DNA of 64,000 nucleotides, taken from contig NZ_QCZJ01000010.1 in the NCBI RefSeq assembly GCF_003075435.1, positions 144,354 through 208,353 of the forward strand, in the 5' to 3' direction. Below, one piece after another: positions 23,247 through 30,867 of this stretch. The stretch's first letter is position 1. Each line of letters starts with the position of its first letter. The stretch is from Terrimonas sp. GTDB lineage: Bacteria > Bacteroidota > Bacteroidia > Chitinophagales > Chitinophagaceae. The translations under genes and the position numbers were made by a program. Under the pieces are notes generated by a model. The model worked only from the letters and a program-made list of their open reading frames with translations, had not been told where the DNA came from and made no database searches.

Positions 23247-24901
23247 ACAAACTCTTTTAATTCCGCCAACCCTTTTTGAATATCGGCTTCAATGCTTTCT
23301 AATCTCCTGAATATCACATCGGGCTTTTCATATGCCACTTCTTCATACACTTCTTCCTTGTAGGTGCTTAGGTTCAGATCGTAGTTGTTTTCGACAATTT
23401 CCTTTTTCGGCACCATAAAGTATTTCTGTCTCCTGTCTGAATCAGGATTTTCAGAATTTGAGGATTTGCCGGATTTTTTATTTGCATTTATCTTGTTCAT
23501 CCCATCATCCTGAAAATCCTGATTCAGACGGTTTTTGTAGCGTTGCACAATGTCGGGCAAATCACTTTCGGCAATTTTGTTGCGTTTATCGTCTAAAGTG
23601 TAGCCGTCTGCCTGCATATCGTAAAACCACACATGATTGGTTTCACCGCCTTTAGTAAAAATTAAAATGGCGGTGCTTACGCCTGCATAGGGCTTAAACA
23701 CTCCGCTTGGCACGGCAATCACGGCTTTCAGTTCGGCTTTTTCAATAATCAGTTTTCGCAGGGCTTCAAATGCCTTTCCGCTGTTTTGTATTACACCACT
23801 TGGTACAATTACGGCAGCCGTTCCGCCCATTTTCAGCATGTTAAAAATGCGTTCAACAAACAGCAGTTCGGTTTTGGTGGTGGGCAGTTTCAGCCCTTCG
23901 TTAATATCGCCTTTGTCTATGTTTCCTGTAAAGGGCGGGTTCGCCATAATGATGTCGAACTGGCTGTCTTCGTTGTAGCTTTTGCTCAGGGTGTCTTTGT
24001 AGTCTATTTTGGGTTCGTCAATGCCGTGCATCATCATGTTCATCAAACCCAGGCGCACCATGGTGGTGTCAATATCATAACCTACAAAACTCTGGTCTAA
24101 AATGGTTTTTACTTTTTGCGTCAACATGGCACTAATGGCGGCACGTTCAAAACCGTCTTCGTCTTTGCTTAGTTTGGCAGGGTCTTTTTTTCTTACCAAA
24201 TCGGTAAGAATGTATTGATACGCCCCCAACAGGAAACCACCTGTTCCGCAAGCCGGGTCGGCAATGCGTTGTCCCAACTGCGGAGCCACCAGTTCAGCCA
24301 TCAGTTTTATAATGTGCCGGGGAGTGCGGAACTGTCCGTTTTTTCCTGCCGTGGCAATTTCACTCAACAGCATTTCATACACATCGCCCTGTATGTCCTG
24401 AAAAGCATGTCCGCCTTCGGTGGCATCTTTTTCAATTTCCCTGAAAATTTCCTCTACAATGTTGATGGCAGAAACCAGCAAACTGGCTTTGGGCATGATG
24501 AACACAGCATTTGCCATGTGGCGGGTAAAATTGTCTGAATCAGAATTTTCAGGATTAGAGGATTTGCTGAATTCTTTAAGGAAAGGAAATACTTTCATTT
24601 GCACATGCATCAGCATTTCGTCTGCGGGCTTGTGTTTAAAAACACTCCAACGCAATTCGTTTTTGTCAATGCTTTCGTTGCTGCCCGGTATTTGAAACTT
24701 GCCTTTAAAACGGCTGCTGTATTTTTCGCCTGTAAACTCGGCATCCCTTTCCCGTTTGGCTTCCAAATCGTCCAAACGTTTCATAAAAATGAGGTAGGTA
24801 ATTTGCTCAATGGCGGTTAAGGGGTTGGCAATGCCGCCTTCCCAAAAGTTTTGCCAGAGCTTGTCTATAAGCGATTTGAGTTGTGCGTTGTTTTGTAACA
24901 T
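23243..24901 (-). CDS. hsdM: Type I restriction modification subunit HsdM (N6-adenine methyltransferase)
   Basis: A 552-residue enzyme with an HsdM N-terminal helical domain (LQNNAQLKSLIDKLWQNFWEGG), the SAM-binding motif DPACGTGGF (214-222) and the catalytic N321-P-P-F motif. It methylates adenine in the HsdS target. Two low-complexity inserts, at residues about 110-124 (SSNPENSDSDN) and 458-490 (NQDFQDDGMNKINANKKSG, then SSNSENPDSD), are translated copies of a dispersed DNA repeat and fall in loops that vary among HsdM proteins. The start abuts the stop of the Bro-N gene with no gap. Confidence 0.95.
   Translation of the reverse strand: MLQNNAQLKSLIDKLWQNFWEGGIANPLTAIEQITYLIFMKRLDDLEAKRERDAEFTGEKYSSRFKGKFQIPGSNESIDKNELRWSVFKHKPADEMLMHVQMKVFPFLKEFSKSSNPENSDSDNFTRHMANAVFIMPKASLLVSAINIVEEIFREIEKDATEGGHAFQDIQGDVYEMLLSEIATAGKNGQFRTPRHIIKLMAELVAPQLGQRIADPACGTGGFLLGAYQYILTDLVRKKDPAKLSKDEDGFERAAISAMLTQKVKTILDQSFVGYDIDTTMVRLGLMNMMMHGIDEPKIDYKDTLSKSYNEDSQFDIIMANPPFTGNIDKGDINEGLKLPTTKTELLFVERIFNMLKMGGTAAVIVPSGVIQNSGKAFEALRKLIIEKAELKAVIAVPSGVFKPYAGVSTAILIFTKGGETNHVWFYDMQADGYTLDDKRNKIAESDLPDIVQRYKNRLNQDFQDDGMNKINANKKSGKSSNSENPDSDRRQKYFMVPKKEIVENNYDLNLSTYKEEVYEEVAYEKPDVIFRRLESIEADIQKGLAELKEFV
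23435..23529. repeat. 95-bp inverted-repeat element inside hsdM
   Basis: Perfect 20-bp inverted arms GTCTGAATCAGGATTTTCAG (23435-23454) and its reverse complement (23510-23529) flank 55 bases. The first 11 bases of each arm (GTCTGAATCAG) are identical to the termini of the GxxExxY element at 25761 and 26233. The whole element is read in frame as part of HsdM (residues about 458-490). No clear target duplication flanks it. Confidence 0.85.
24533..24573. repeat. Single-ended copy of the CTGAATCAG repeat inside hsdM
   Basis: GTCTGAATCAGAATTTTCAG (24533-24552) continues as GATTAGAGGATTTGCTGAATT to 24573 and is read in frame as HsdM residues about 110-123. The first 15 bases match the GxxExxY element terminus exactly; only one end is present. 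Confidence 0.8.
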
Positions 24902-25759
24902 CTACTTCTTTTTGTTTTTCGGTTTTTTCTTTTCACCCTCATTCAATTGCAATGCGCTTTTGGCATTTAGAGAGGTTACTACGTTTTTTCCTGTTTTAGC
25001 TTCCAGTTCTTTGCGGGCTACTCTTGCTACATTGCCGCCTTGTTTGGCTACTTTCTTGCTTTCTTCAAAATCTTTCGGACTGGTTGCAGCTGATATGTCC
25101 TTTGTGGATGCTTCGGCAAGCATGTTTAAAATAAGTTCCGTGTTGGTCATGTTATCCCTCAAGTTTTGTTTTTTTAGCCCTTTCAGGATTTTATATTCTT
25201 TCGTGGTTTTATCACTCCATGCTTTGGTAATAATATCGGTAAGCGTTGCAAACTGAACGCCCTCTTTCAAGCCTCTTTTTTTCCATTCGTCTGTTAGTTC
25301 CTTTCTAATTTCAATACTTTTCAATCGTTGGTTTATCCAGTTTTCTGAATAACCGAGTTTCATGTATTGTTCCAATGCCCGGTCAATACTCAGTTCAGGG
25401 TCTTGCATTTCATCTAATCGTTCTGCGGCTACCTGTGCCAGCCATTGTTTAAAGGGTTCTGCTTTGGGCGATGGTATGGATTGTATCAGGCGAAAAAGCT
25501 GTTCGGTATCAGCCACATCGGTCAATCTCATTTTGCCGTCTGGGGCTGGCATTTTCAAAGCGTTACAATTTGTAACGGTTTCATTTCCCTCGTCTTTTAA
25601 TCTCTTTTTTAATACCCGCCAATACACCTGAGGATTAGGGCTATCGGTTAAAACTGCAATAACATCAACAATCGATAAATACCATTTTTCGTTTTCAGCA
25701 TCCCAAAGCGTTCTAACCTTTTTGTCCTCAAATATTTTTATTTCATTTTGCTTTTTCAT
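24902..25759 (-). CDS. Bro-N domain protein in the restriction operon
   Basis: A 285-residue protein whose first about 110 residues are a Bro-N (phage antirepressor-type) DNA-binding domain: IKIFEDKKVRTLWDAENEKW, WYLSIVDVIAVLTDS, YWRVLKKRLKDEG, KMRLTDVADTEQLFRLIQSI. The middle resembles the helical segment of DinD-like proteins (LSIDRALEQYMKLGYSENWI, RKELTDEWKKRG), and the C-terminus is very Lys rich. Such genes often lie inside type I restriction operons; the role is not established and may be regulatory. Its TAG is directly followed by the hsdM ATG, so it is translationally coupled to hsdM. The upstream GxxExxY element begins right at its start codon. Confidence 0.85.
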   Translation of the reverse strand: MKKQNEIKIFEDKKVRTLWDAENEKWYLSIVDVIAVLTDSPNPQVYWRVLKKRLKDEGNETVTNCNALKMPAPDGKMRLTDVADTEQLFRLIQSIPSPKAEPFKQWLAQVAAERLDEMQDPELSIDRALEQYMKLGYSENWINQRLKSIEIRKELTDEWKKRGLKEGVQFATLTDIITKAWSDKTTKEYKILKGLKKQNLRDNMTNTELILNMLAEASTKDISAATSPKDFEESKKVAKQGGNVARVARKELEAKTGKNVVTSLNAKSALQLNEGEKKKPKNKKK

Positions 25760-26237
25760 TGTCTGAATCAGAATTTACTGAATTTTTGAATTTGCTGAAT
25801 TGTGTTTTGGATAATACTTAGGATTAAATAAAAGTTTATGCTGCAAACTTTGGCTTCCAAAATTTATCAATAGTCCAAGGGGGAAATCATAAGCCACCGT
25901 ATAGTTTTTTGCTTGTGCGATATGAACATCTTCAAGATTCACCAACGCTTTAAGTTCAACTACTACTTTGCCTTCCACAATGAAATCCGCCCTTCTTGTT
26001 CCTACTTCAATGTTTTCATAAAACACAGTTTGCTCTTGCTCTCTTTTGAAACCTAATCCTACTCTCTCTAATTCTATCGCAAGGCATCTTTGGTAAATCA
26101 CTTCCTGAAAGCCGGGACCCATCGTATTGTGAACCTTCATTGCACAACCAATTATCTTATACGTCAACTCGTCCTTTTCCATATCCTATTTTTATTCTGT
26201 TATTTTTTTCATTTTGTAAATTCTGATTCAGACCATT
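25757..26237. mobile_element. GxxExxY-encoding element with 15-bp inverted termini and 4-bp direct repeat
   Basis: GTCTGAATCAGAATT at 25761-25775 and its exact reverse complement at 26219-26233 bound a 473-bp segment that contains a single gene, the GxxExxY protein. CATT is repeated directly on both sides (25757-25760 and 26234-26237). Deleting the element and one CATT would place the hsdR stop TAA directly before the Bro-N ATG, the same zero-gap arrangement seen at the Bro-N/hsdM junction. That is strong evidence for an insertion. No transposase is encoded, so the movement would need help from another protein or from the nuclease-like product itself. Confidence 0.75.
25775..26182 (-). CDS. 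GxxExxY protein (PDDEXK-fold)
   Basis: A 135-residue protein with the family-defining G24-F-Q-E27-V-I-Y30 motif near the N-terminus. A nuclease-type core follows: D66 in RRADFIVEGK and E76-L-K78 in VVVELKAL, matching the D...ExK pattern of the PD-(D/E)XK superfamily. The C-terminal tail (PKHNSANSKIQ) is encoded by the element's terminal repeat, so the gene and the repeat have evolved together. The family is widespread but has no established function. It interrupts an otherwise tightly packed restriction operon. Confidence 0.93.
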   Translation of the reverse strand: MEKDELTYKIIGCAMKVHNTMGPGFQEVIYQRCLAIELERVGLGFKREQEQTVFYENIEVGTRRADFIVEGKVVVELKALVNLEDVHIAQAKNYTVAYDFPLGLLINFGSQSLQHKLLFNPKYYPKHNSANSKIQ

Positions 26238-29026
26238 TATGCTGCTAATACTTGTTCGGTTAAACTTAAAATTTCGTCAATCTCTTTTTGATTGAAAATT
26301 CCCCTGATGCCTTCGGGATGAAGCATGGTAAAAGGCGATTCAATCAGGTTGCATTTGCTCACATCACCTTTTTCCAACACAAAGTTTTTGAGCAAATCCA
26401 AAAATTGAAGTTGTCGGCTGGTGAGGTAACTGTGTTTGGCAATAAAATCATCAAATGCTTTGGTAACGGTTTCGGCAAAGGTTTCTAATTGCTCTATACC
26501 CAAAATATGTTTTATGAATTGCACCAATGCCGCTTTGCGATGGTTGTAAACCTTGCGAAGCAAATCAATAGTAATATGCGGATGCTCGTTGTGCAGTTCT
26601 TCTGCCAATTGTTCCGCTTCATCTGTTGAGATTTCCTGTCCCTGTTTTAATTTCTGTAAAATCGGATTGCTTGAAACCAGTTCGTTGATTTTCTTTTCAA
26701 CCAGTTCACGGTATTTGGCTACACTCAACGCTTCGTGTTGCGGACCAAACTCTACAAACTCCTTTTCGGCAACAATGTCTTTCAGGTTGAATTTTGCAGG
26801 AGCCAGCGGAATAACCGCTTCACGGAATTTCATCAATGGTGATAACTTCTGAATCAGTTCTTCAAACTTGTCTTCATTGATGGTTGCCCAATAATGATTG
26901 CTTTGTGCCTGTCGAATCAATTCCTGCTCTCTTGCTACAATGTTGATACTCAAAGGCAGTTCGCCAATTTCTTCAATGATGCTTTCTTTCAGTGTTTCAA
27001 ACTTTTCCGTTTCACCTGCCAAATGAGCCAAAGAAACTTCCACAATGTCTTTTTCAAATCGCATGGCTTTGAAATCAACATCTGAAACCGTGCGAAGCAG
27101 TGGTTTTACAACGGCTTCCAAAAACTCCATTTTGTCGGAAGTCAGATTGTTCCAGAAGTTATCATCTTCTAAGCGTTGCAGTTCGTGTTTGGCTTCCATG
27201 ATTACAACTGAATTCTTCGGAAGCGACTCAACCTGCTTTCTGATTTTCTGAACTTCTTTATTTACAATTTCGGAATTGCTTTGTGTTTGGGCTTCTTCAA
27301 TTTTTTCCAGTCGAATACCAAACAAGCGAACAGGCAAAGGAATTTGTCCTTTCAGTTCTTTGCCTCTCGGATTGAGTTTGAAATATTCAAAGTTGTCCCA
27401 GCAATCAAGAATCAGGAAATTGTCTTTCTGTGTGCACCAGGGTTTTATTTTTTCAGGTTCGAGTAAACGGGTTCCTCTGCCTATCATTTGCCAAAATTTG
27501 GTATAGCTGTAAACAGGTTTTGCAAAAACCAAATTCACCAATTCCCGAACATCAATACCCGTGTCGAGCATGTCCACACTGATGGCAATGCGTGGCATGT
27601 CGTTGCTCACAAACTGGTCGAGCAAACCGCCTTTTCCGTAAACTCTTGGGTCTTCACTTACCAATACTTTGGCTAATTCTCCTTTGTATTCTGGATAAAG
27701 CGAATCAAAAATTTCTTCAACTCGTCTTGCATGTGCTTTGCTGATGCAAAAGAAAATCGTTTTCCCTGGCAAAACTCCGTTGGCATCTTTGATGCTTTCT
27801 TCCATGAATTCACGGACAATTAAAGCGTTGGTGCCACGGTTGATTACCTTCTTTTCAATCTCTGTTCCTTCGTAGTTGATTTCTTCAATTTCCTTTCCTT
27901 CCAACATCAATTTTTGTTGGTCTTCTAAAGAAATTGTCCGCTTGCTTATGCCTTCGTCCTGAAACTTGGTTTTAATTTTCATTACCTGAAAATTGCTCAG
28001 GAATGGAGGAATGTGATTTACTGCTTCATCATAAGAATAAGCAAAAGTCGGAACGCCATCCTCGCATTCAAACAATTGAAACGTGTTGTGGTCAATTACG
28101 TCCGTTGGCGTGGCGGTCAAGCCAAGTGTAATGGTATTGAAGTAATCAAGAATTTCCTGATAGGTGTTGTAAATGCTGCGGTGGCTTTCATCCACCACAA
28201 TCAAGTCAAAGAAATGCGGACTTAATGATTTTTCTTCATTGCGAATTACATTCAACATAGTCGGATAAGTTGAAACATAAATCCGTCTGTCGGTGGCAAT
28301 TTCCTTTTCGCCTTGCTTTAGCCAGCGAGGTTCGTTTGGCAAATGCTCTTTGAATGCTTCCAGTGTTTGGTCACGCAATGCGATTCTGTCAACAAGGAAT
28401 AAAACTCTTTCTACCCAACCTGCTCTCATTAAAGCGTCCACCAGGGCAATGCAGGTTCTTGTCTTGCCCGTGCCGGTAGCCATTACCAACAAGAATTTGC
28501 GTTTCCGTTTTTCAACGGCTTCCATTACGGCACGAATAGAAGCAATTTGATAGTTCCTTCCTGCAATGTTGGTATTGATAAGTTCTCCTGCTAATGGCTT
28601 TCTCGCTTTGCGTATGTAGGCATAGCGTTCAAGGTCGTCCCGTGTCGGGAAACCATAAACTTTCTTTGGGGGATAGTTTTCTAAGTCCCAAAAGTAAATG
28701 TCGTGTCCATTGGTATAAAAGCAGAAAGGCAGGTCAACGCCTTGTGTTGATTGAATGTTGTAGCAATATTGTTTGGCTTGCTCCCGTCCGAGTGCAGCGT
28801 CCACCGAAGTTTTTTTGGCTTCTACAACGGCAAGTGGTTTACCGTCCTTGCCCAATAAAACATAGTCGCTGTATTGGTGTCCAGCGTATGGAGTTGTCGG
28901 TTCTTCAACAACTGTCAAGTGAATGTCAAATTCTTCAATTACCTGAGTTAGGTCAGTCACATTCCAACCCGCTTGTTTTAAGCGGTTGTCAATGATTTCT
29001 TTCCTTGTCAGTTTTTCGTTCTTCAC
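26237..29026 (-). CDS. hsdR: Type I restriction endonuclease subunit HsdR
   Basis: A 929-residue motor and nuclease subunit. The N-terminal nuclease has D54 (QYSDYVLLGKDG) and E69-A-K71 (VVEAKK), the PD-(D/E)XK pattern. The helicase has Walker A ATGTGKT (183-189), the D279-E-S-H282 box and motif VI-like QMIGRGTRL. The C-terminal about 350 residues are helical and resemble the EcoEI-type R-subunit tail that contacts HsdM/HsdS. It translocates DNA and cleaves unmodified DNA at a distance. First gene of the minus-strand operon hsdR, GxxExxY, Bro-N, hsdM, hsdS. Confidence 0.95.
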   Translation of the reverse strand: MKNEKLTRKEIIDNRLKQAGWNVTDLTQVIEEFDIHLTVVEEPTTPYAGHQYSDYVLLGKDGKPLAVVEAKKTSVDAALGREQAKQYCYNIQSTQGVDLPFCFYTNGHDIYFWDLENYPPKKVYGFPTRDDLERYAYIRKARKPLAGELINTNIAGRNYQIASIRAVMEAVEKRKRKFLLVMATGTGKTRTCIALVDALMRAGWVERVLFLVDRIALRDQTLEAFKEHLPNEPRWLKQGEKEIATDRRIYVSTYPTMLNVIRNEEKSLSPHFFDLIVVDESHRSIYNTYQEILDYFNTITLGLTATPTDVIDHNTFQLFECEDGVPTFAYSYDEAVNHIPPFLSNFQVMKIKTKFQDEGISKRTISLEDQQKLMLEGKEIEEINYEGTEIEKKVINRGTNALIVREFMEESIKDANGVLPGKTIFFCISKAHARRVEEIFDSLYPEYKGELAKVLVSEDPRVYGKGGLLDQFVSNDMPRIAISVDMLDTGIDVRELVNLVFAKPVYSYTKFWQMIGRGTRLLEPEKIKPWCTQKDNFLILDCWDNFEYFKLNPRGKELKGQIPLPVRLFGIRLEKIEEAQTQSNSEIVNKEVQKIRKQVESLPKNSVVIMEAKHELQRLEDDNFWNNLTSDKMEFLEAVVKPLLRTVSDVDFKAMRFEKDIVEVSLAHLAGETEKFETLKESIIEEIGELPLSINIVAREQELIRQAQSNHYWATINEDKFEELIQKLSPLMKFREAVIPLAPAKFNLKDIVAEKEFVEFGPQHEALSVAKYRELVEKKINELVSSNPILQKLKQGQEISTDEAEQLAEELHNEHPHITIDLLRKVYNHRKAALVQFIKHILGIEQLETFAETVTKAFDDFIAKHSYLTSRQLQFLDLLKNFVLEKGDVSKCNLIESPFTMLHPEGIRGIFNQKEIDEILSLTEQVLAA

Positions 29027-29371
29027 TTTATATATTCTAAAATTTATAGTTGGTCAAAATACGCAAAAAATCTGTTTTGTTGTCCGAATGCTCTGTCGGT
29101 GCGTTGGCAGAAACAGCTCTTTGGATTTTGTCACAGGGTTGGCTTTGTGCGGATGGGGCAAAATCCAATGTGCCGTTTGCGAGTCGGCATAAAATTGAAT
29201 TAAAAAAAATGTGCGGTGGGGAAAATAAAAAATACACAAGGGTAGGCAATGAGTGCCGGCTCAGTGCTGTCCGTTTGTAATATGGTCTGTATGTTGGTCA
29301 TTTGTCAAAATGGTTTACTTTCTGTTTATGTTTTGGTCGTCCTTTCTATGTTCGGAGTGTCGTCCTACCAT
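29027..29371. other. Upstream region of the restriction operon
   Basis: No gene is seen. A nearly perfect 12-bp inverted repeat TTGGATTTTGTC (29121-29132) and GGCAAAATCCAA (29157-29168) encloses G- and T-rich sequence about 100 bases upstream of hsdR. It may be a regulatory hairpin or an operator for the Bro-N protein. I cannot pick out a confident -7 box. Confidence 0.35.
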
Positions 29372-29398
29372 TGGCTATAACGCCCCGTGTTGTACGCT
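29372..29398. repeat. Cassette-like junction between restriction unit and hypothetical unit
   Basis: TGGCTATAAC (29372-29381) is the exact reverse complement of GTTATAGCCA at 21093-21102. After 7 bases, GTTGTACGCT (29389-29398) is the exact reverse complement of AGCGTACAAC at 29921-29930. Each of the two abutting units thus carries its own matching inverted ends. Confidence 0.5.
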
Positions 29399-29430
29399 GG
29401 CTCTCTACTTTTAATATCAAGGGTATATTC

Positions 29431-29877
29431 TTACTTTGTAATTCCTATCAGTGATAACTTTGTAGTGCTGTTTGAATATTTGTCAAAATAAAATGTTATT
29501 GTTAGAACTTGGAAATACCTAATCCAAATTACTTGTTCTTCCTCGTTTATTTCAAATTTTAATTTATTAATTTTTAAGTATGATTTCAGGTTTTCGGCAT
29601 TACAATTATTAAGGTTAAATCGCCTTTTATTACTGTCACCCAAAAAAAGGTGGTTTTCCTGATTTTGCATTAAAATATCAAAAGAGTTAATAATTCCTCC
29701 ATTAGTTGAGACCTCAACATCTACCTCCCTATCAAAGAAATAATAAGCATTCGTATTATCTCCAATTGGATTATAGTCAATTTCTACCTTAAAAGAAGTT
29801 AGGTCAAGTGGAGATCCTATCTTGAATTGGAAAAAAGTATCTGGGCTAATATAATTTTCTAAATAAATGTCTCCCAT
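29431..29877 (-). CDS. Hypothetical protein in a cassette-like unit
   Basis: A 148-residue soluble protein without signal peptide, predicted mostly beta-strand (FFQFKIGSPLDLTSFKVEID, VDVEVSTNGGIINSF, IWIRYFQVLTITFYFDK). Low Cys content and rich in N, D and aromatic residues. No family recognised. The gene lies between perfectly matching 10-bp inverted ends (29389-29398 and 29921-29930), with its start 44 bases inside one end and its stop 33 bases inside the other, as in compact gene cassettes. Confidence 0.6.
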   Translation of the reverse strand: MGDIYLENYISPDTFFQFKIGSPLDLTSFKVEIDYNPIGDNTNAYYFFDREVDVEVSTNGGIINSFDILMQNQENHLFLGDSNKRRFNLNNCNAENLKSYLKINKLKFEINEEEQVIWIRYFQVLTITFYFDKYSNSTTKLSLIGITK

Positions 29878-29920
29878 TAATTAGTAATTCTTAGTTACAA
29901 TATAGAGTATGTCCACTGCT

Positions 29921-30090
29921 AGCGTACAACGTTCCTGGGCTTTGCGAAGTACGGGCATTAGAATTCCGTCTGCTCGCTTGGCTGTAACTTTTTATTTAGT
30001 ACGGCCAAGTTACAAAAGCCGATTAGAATTCCAACTGTATTTAAGGCGATATTCTATCGCCCGTATTTTGCAAAACCCTTGTTATATGCC
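29921..30090. repeat. Cassette-like junction with large imperfect hairpin (attC-like)
   Basis: Outer motifs AGCGTACAAC (29921-29930) and GTTATATGCC (30081-30090) can pair. Inside, GGGCTTTGCGAAGTACGGGC (29937-29956) pairs at 17 of 20 positions with 30059-30078. Further inside are a perfect hairpin GGCGATA/TATCGCC (30045-30061) and two direct copies of ATTAGAATTCC (from about 29957 and 30022). The order RYNYAAC, inverted arms, GTTRTRY is that of an attC site, but at 164 bases it is longer than most. Confidence 0.5.
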
Positions 30091-30092
30091 GT

Positions 30093-30662
30093 TTAGTCTT
30101 CGATTATATAACTTCCATTCTTTGCAAATTTAATCGTTGCGCCAATCCCAACGTCTGTCGTTGGAATAGAAATGCTATAGTGTAATTTTATTGTGTCGTT
30201 TGCTATATAAAAATTCGGATAGAGTAGGGTCGCATGTTGTCTGAGTTCAGTACTAAGTAATCTGTCAAATAAGGATTTAGTAATAGTCGTATGAAAAAGT
30301 GTGTCATTGTCGGAAAGGAGTGTAAGTTCTGAGATGAGGTTATATGTGACGAAATCTTTATGCGTGTCGAAGTCATACCTGGCTGGAACGACAATACCAC
30401 TGTCGTTGGATGATTCATGTCTAAATAAGACCTGGTATTTTATATCGCTGTCAATAAAGGAAGTGTCAATTAAGATCGGCTTTGAATATTGAGATAGAAA
30501 TTCATTTCGTAATTCGTCAATAGATTGTTGGACAAAATCAGTAGTATCAATTTTCTCAATGTGTTTTGTCGAATCGGTCTTGTTGTCTGAATTTGGTTGT
30601 CCAGTCGAACAACCAAGAAGTGTCGAATAAATAAATACTGATATGATTGGCAGGGTCTTCAT
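30093..30662 (-). CDS. Lipoprotein of unknown function
   Basis: Start placed at 30662 (MKTLPIISVFIYSTLLGC) so that the lipobox LLGC falls at residue 18; an in-frame ATG at 30671 would add MPF. The 189-residue product continues with a Ser/Asp-rich linker and a domain with mixed strands and helices (FVQQSIDELRNEFLSQYSKP, YQVLFRHESSNDSG, LYPNFYIANDTIKLHYSI). No family is assigned with confidence. The gene lies between GTTATATGCC (30081-30090) and GGCACACAAC (30667-30676), which pair at 8 of 10 positions. Confidence 0.7.
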   Translation of the reverse strand: MKTLPIISVFIYSTLLGCSTGQPNSDNKTDSTKHIEKIDTTDFVQQSIDELRNEFLSQYSKPILIDTSFIDSDIKYQVLFRHESSNDSGIVVPARYDFDTHKDFVTYNLISELTLLSDNDTLFHTTITKSLFDRLLSTELRQHATLLYPNFYIANDTIKLHYSISIPTTDVGIGATIKFAKNGSYIIED

Positions 30663-30666
30663 AAAT

Positions 30667-30711
30667 GGCACACAACTTGTAAATTTATATTATCACCTCC
30701 AATTTACAAGT
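30667..30711. repeat. End of the accessory region: boundary motif and perfect hairpin
   Basis: GGCACACAAC (30667-30676) is followed by a perfect 11-bp inverted repeat ACTTGTAAATT (30675-30685) and AATTTACAAGT (30701-30711) with a 15-nt loop. It separates the last minus-strand accessory gene from the plus-strand SGNH hydrolase gene. Confidence 0.5.
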
Positions 30712-30867
30712 ATTGACAACCAATATCTTAACCTTATGAATTTTATGTTGTTGTTAGAACAATACGATTTTGACCTTTCTACCTTACCTCCTTCCAAATG
30801 TTGCCAAAAATTTAATTCAATGCCATATTTTTACAGAATTACCATTAGGTATCAATCAAATATAACA

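Noticed and set aside
26848..26857. TCTGAATCAG inside hsdR
   Set aside because: Only ten bases match and they lie in a regular helix (EELIQKLSPL) with no adjoining repeat sequence.
30643..30867. Upstream extension of the SGNH hydrolase frame
   Set aside because: The extra residues overlap the start of the divergent lipoprotein gene and the boundary hairpin; the start at 30868 gives a proper signal peptide.
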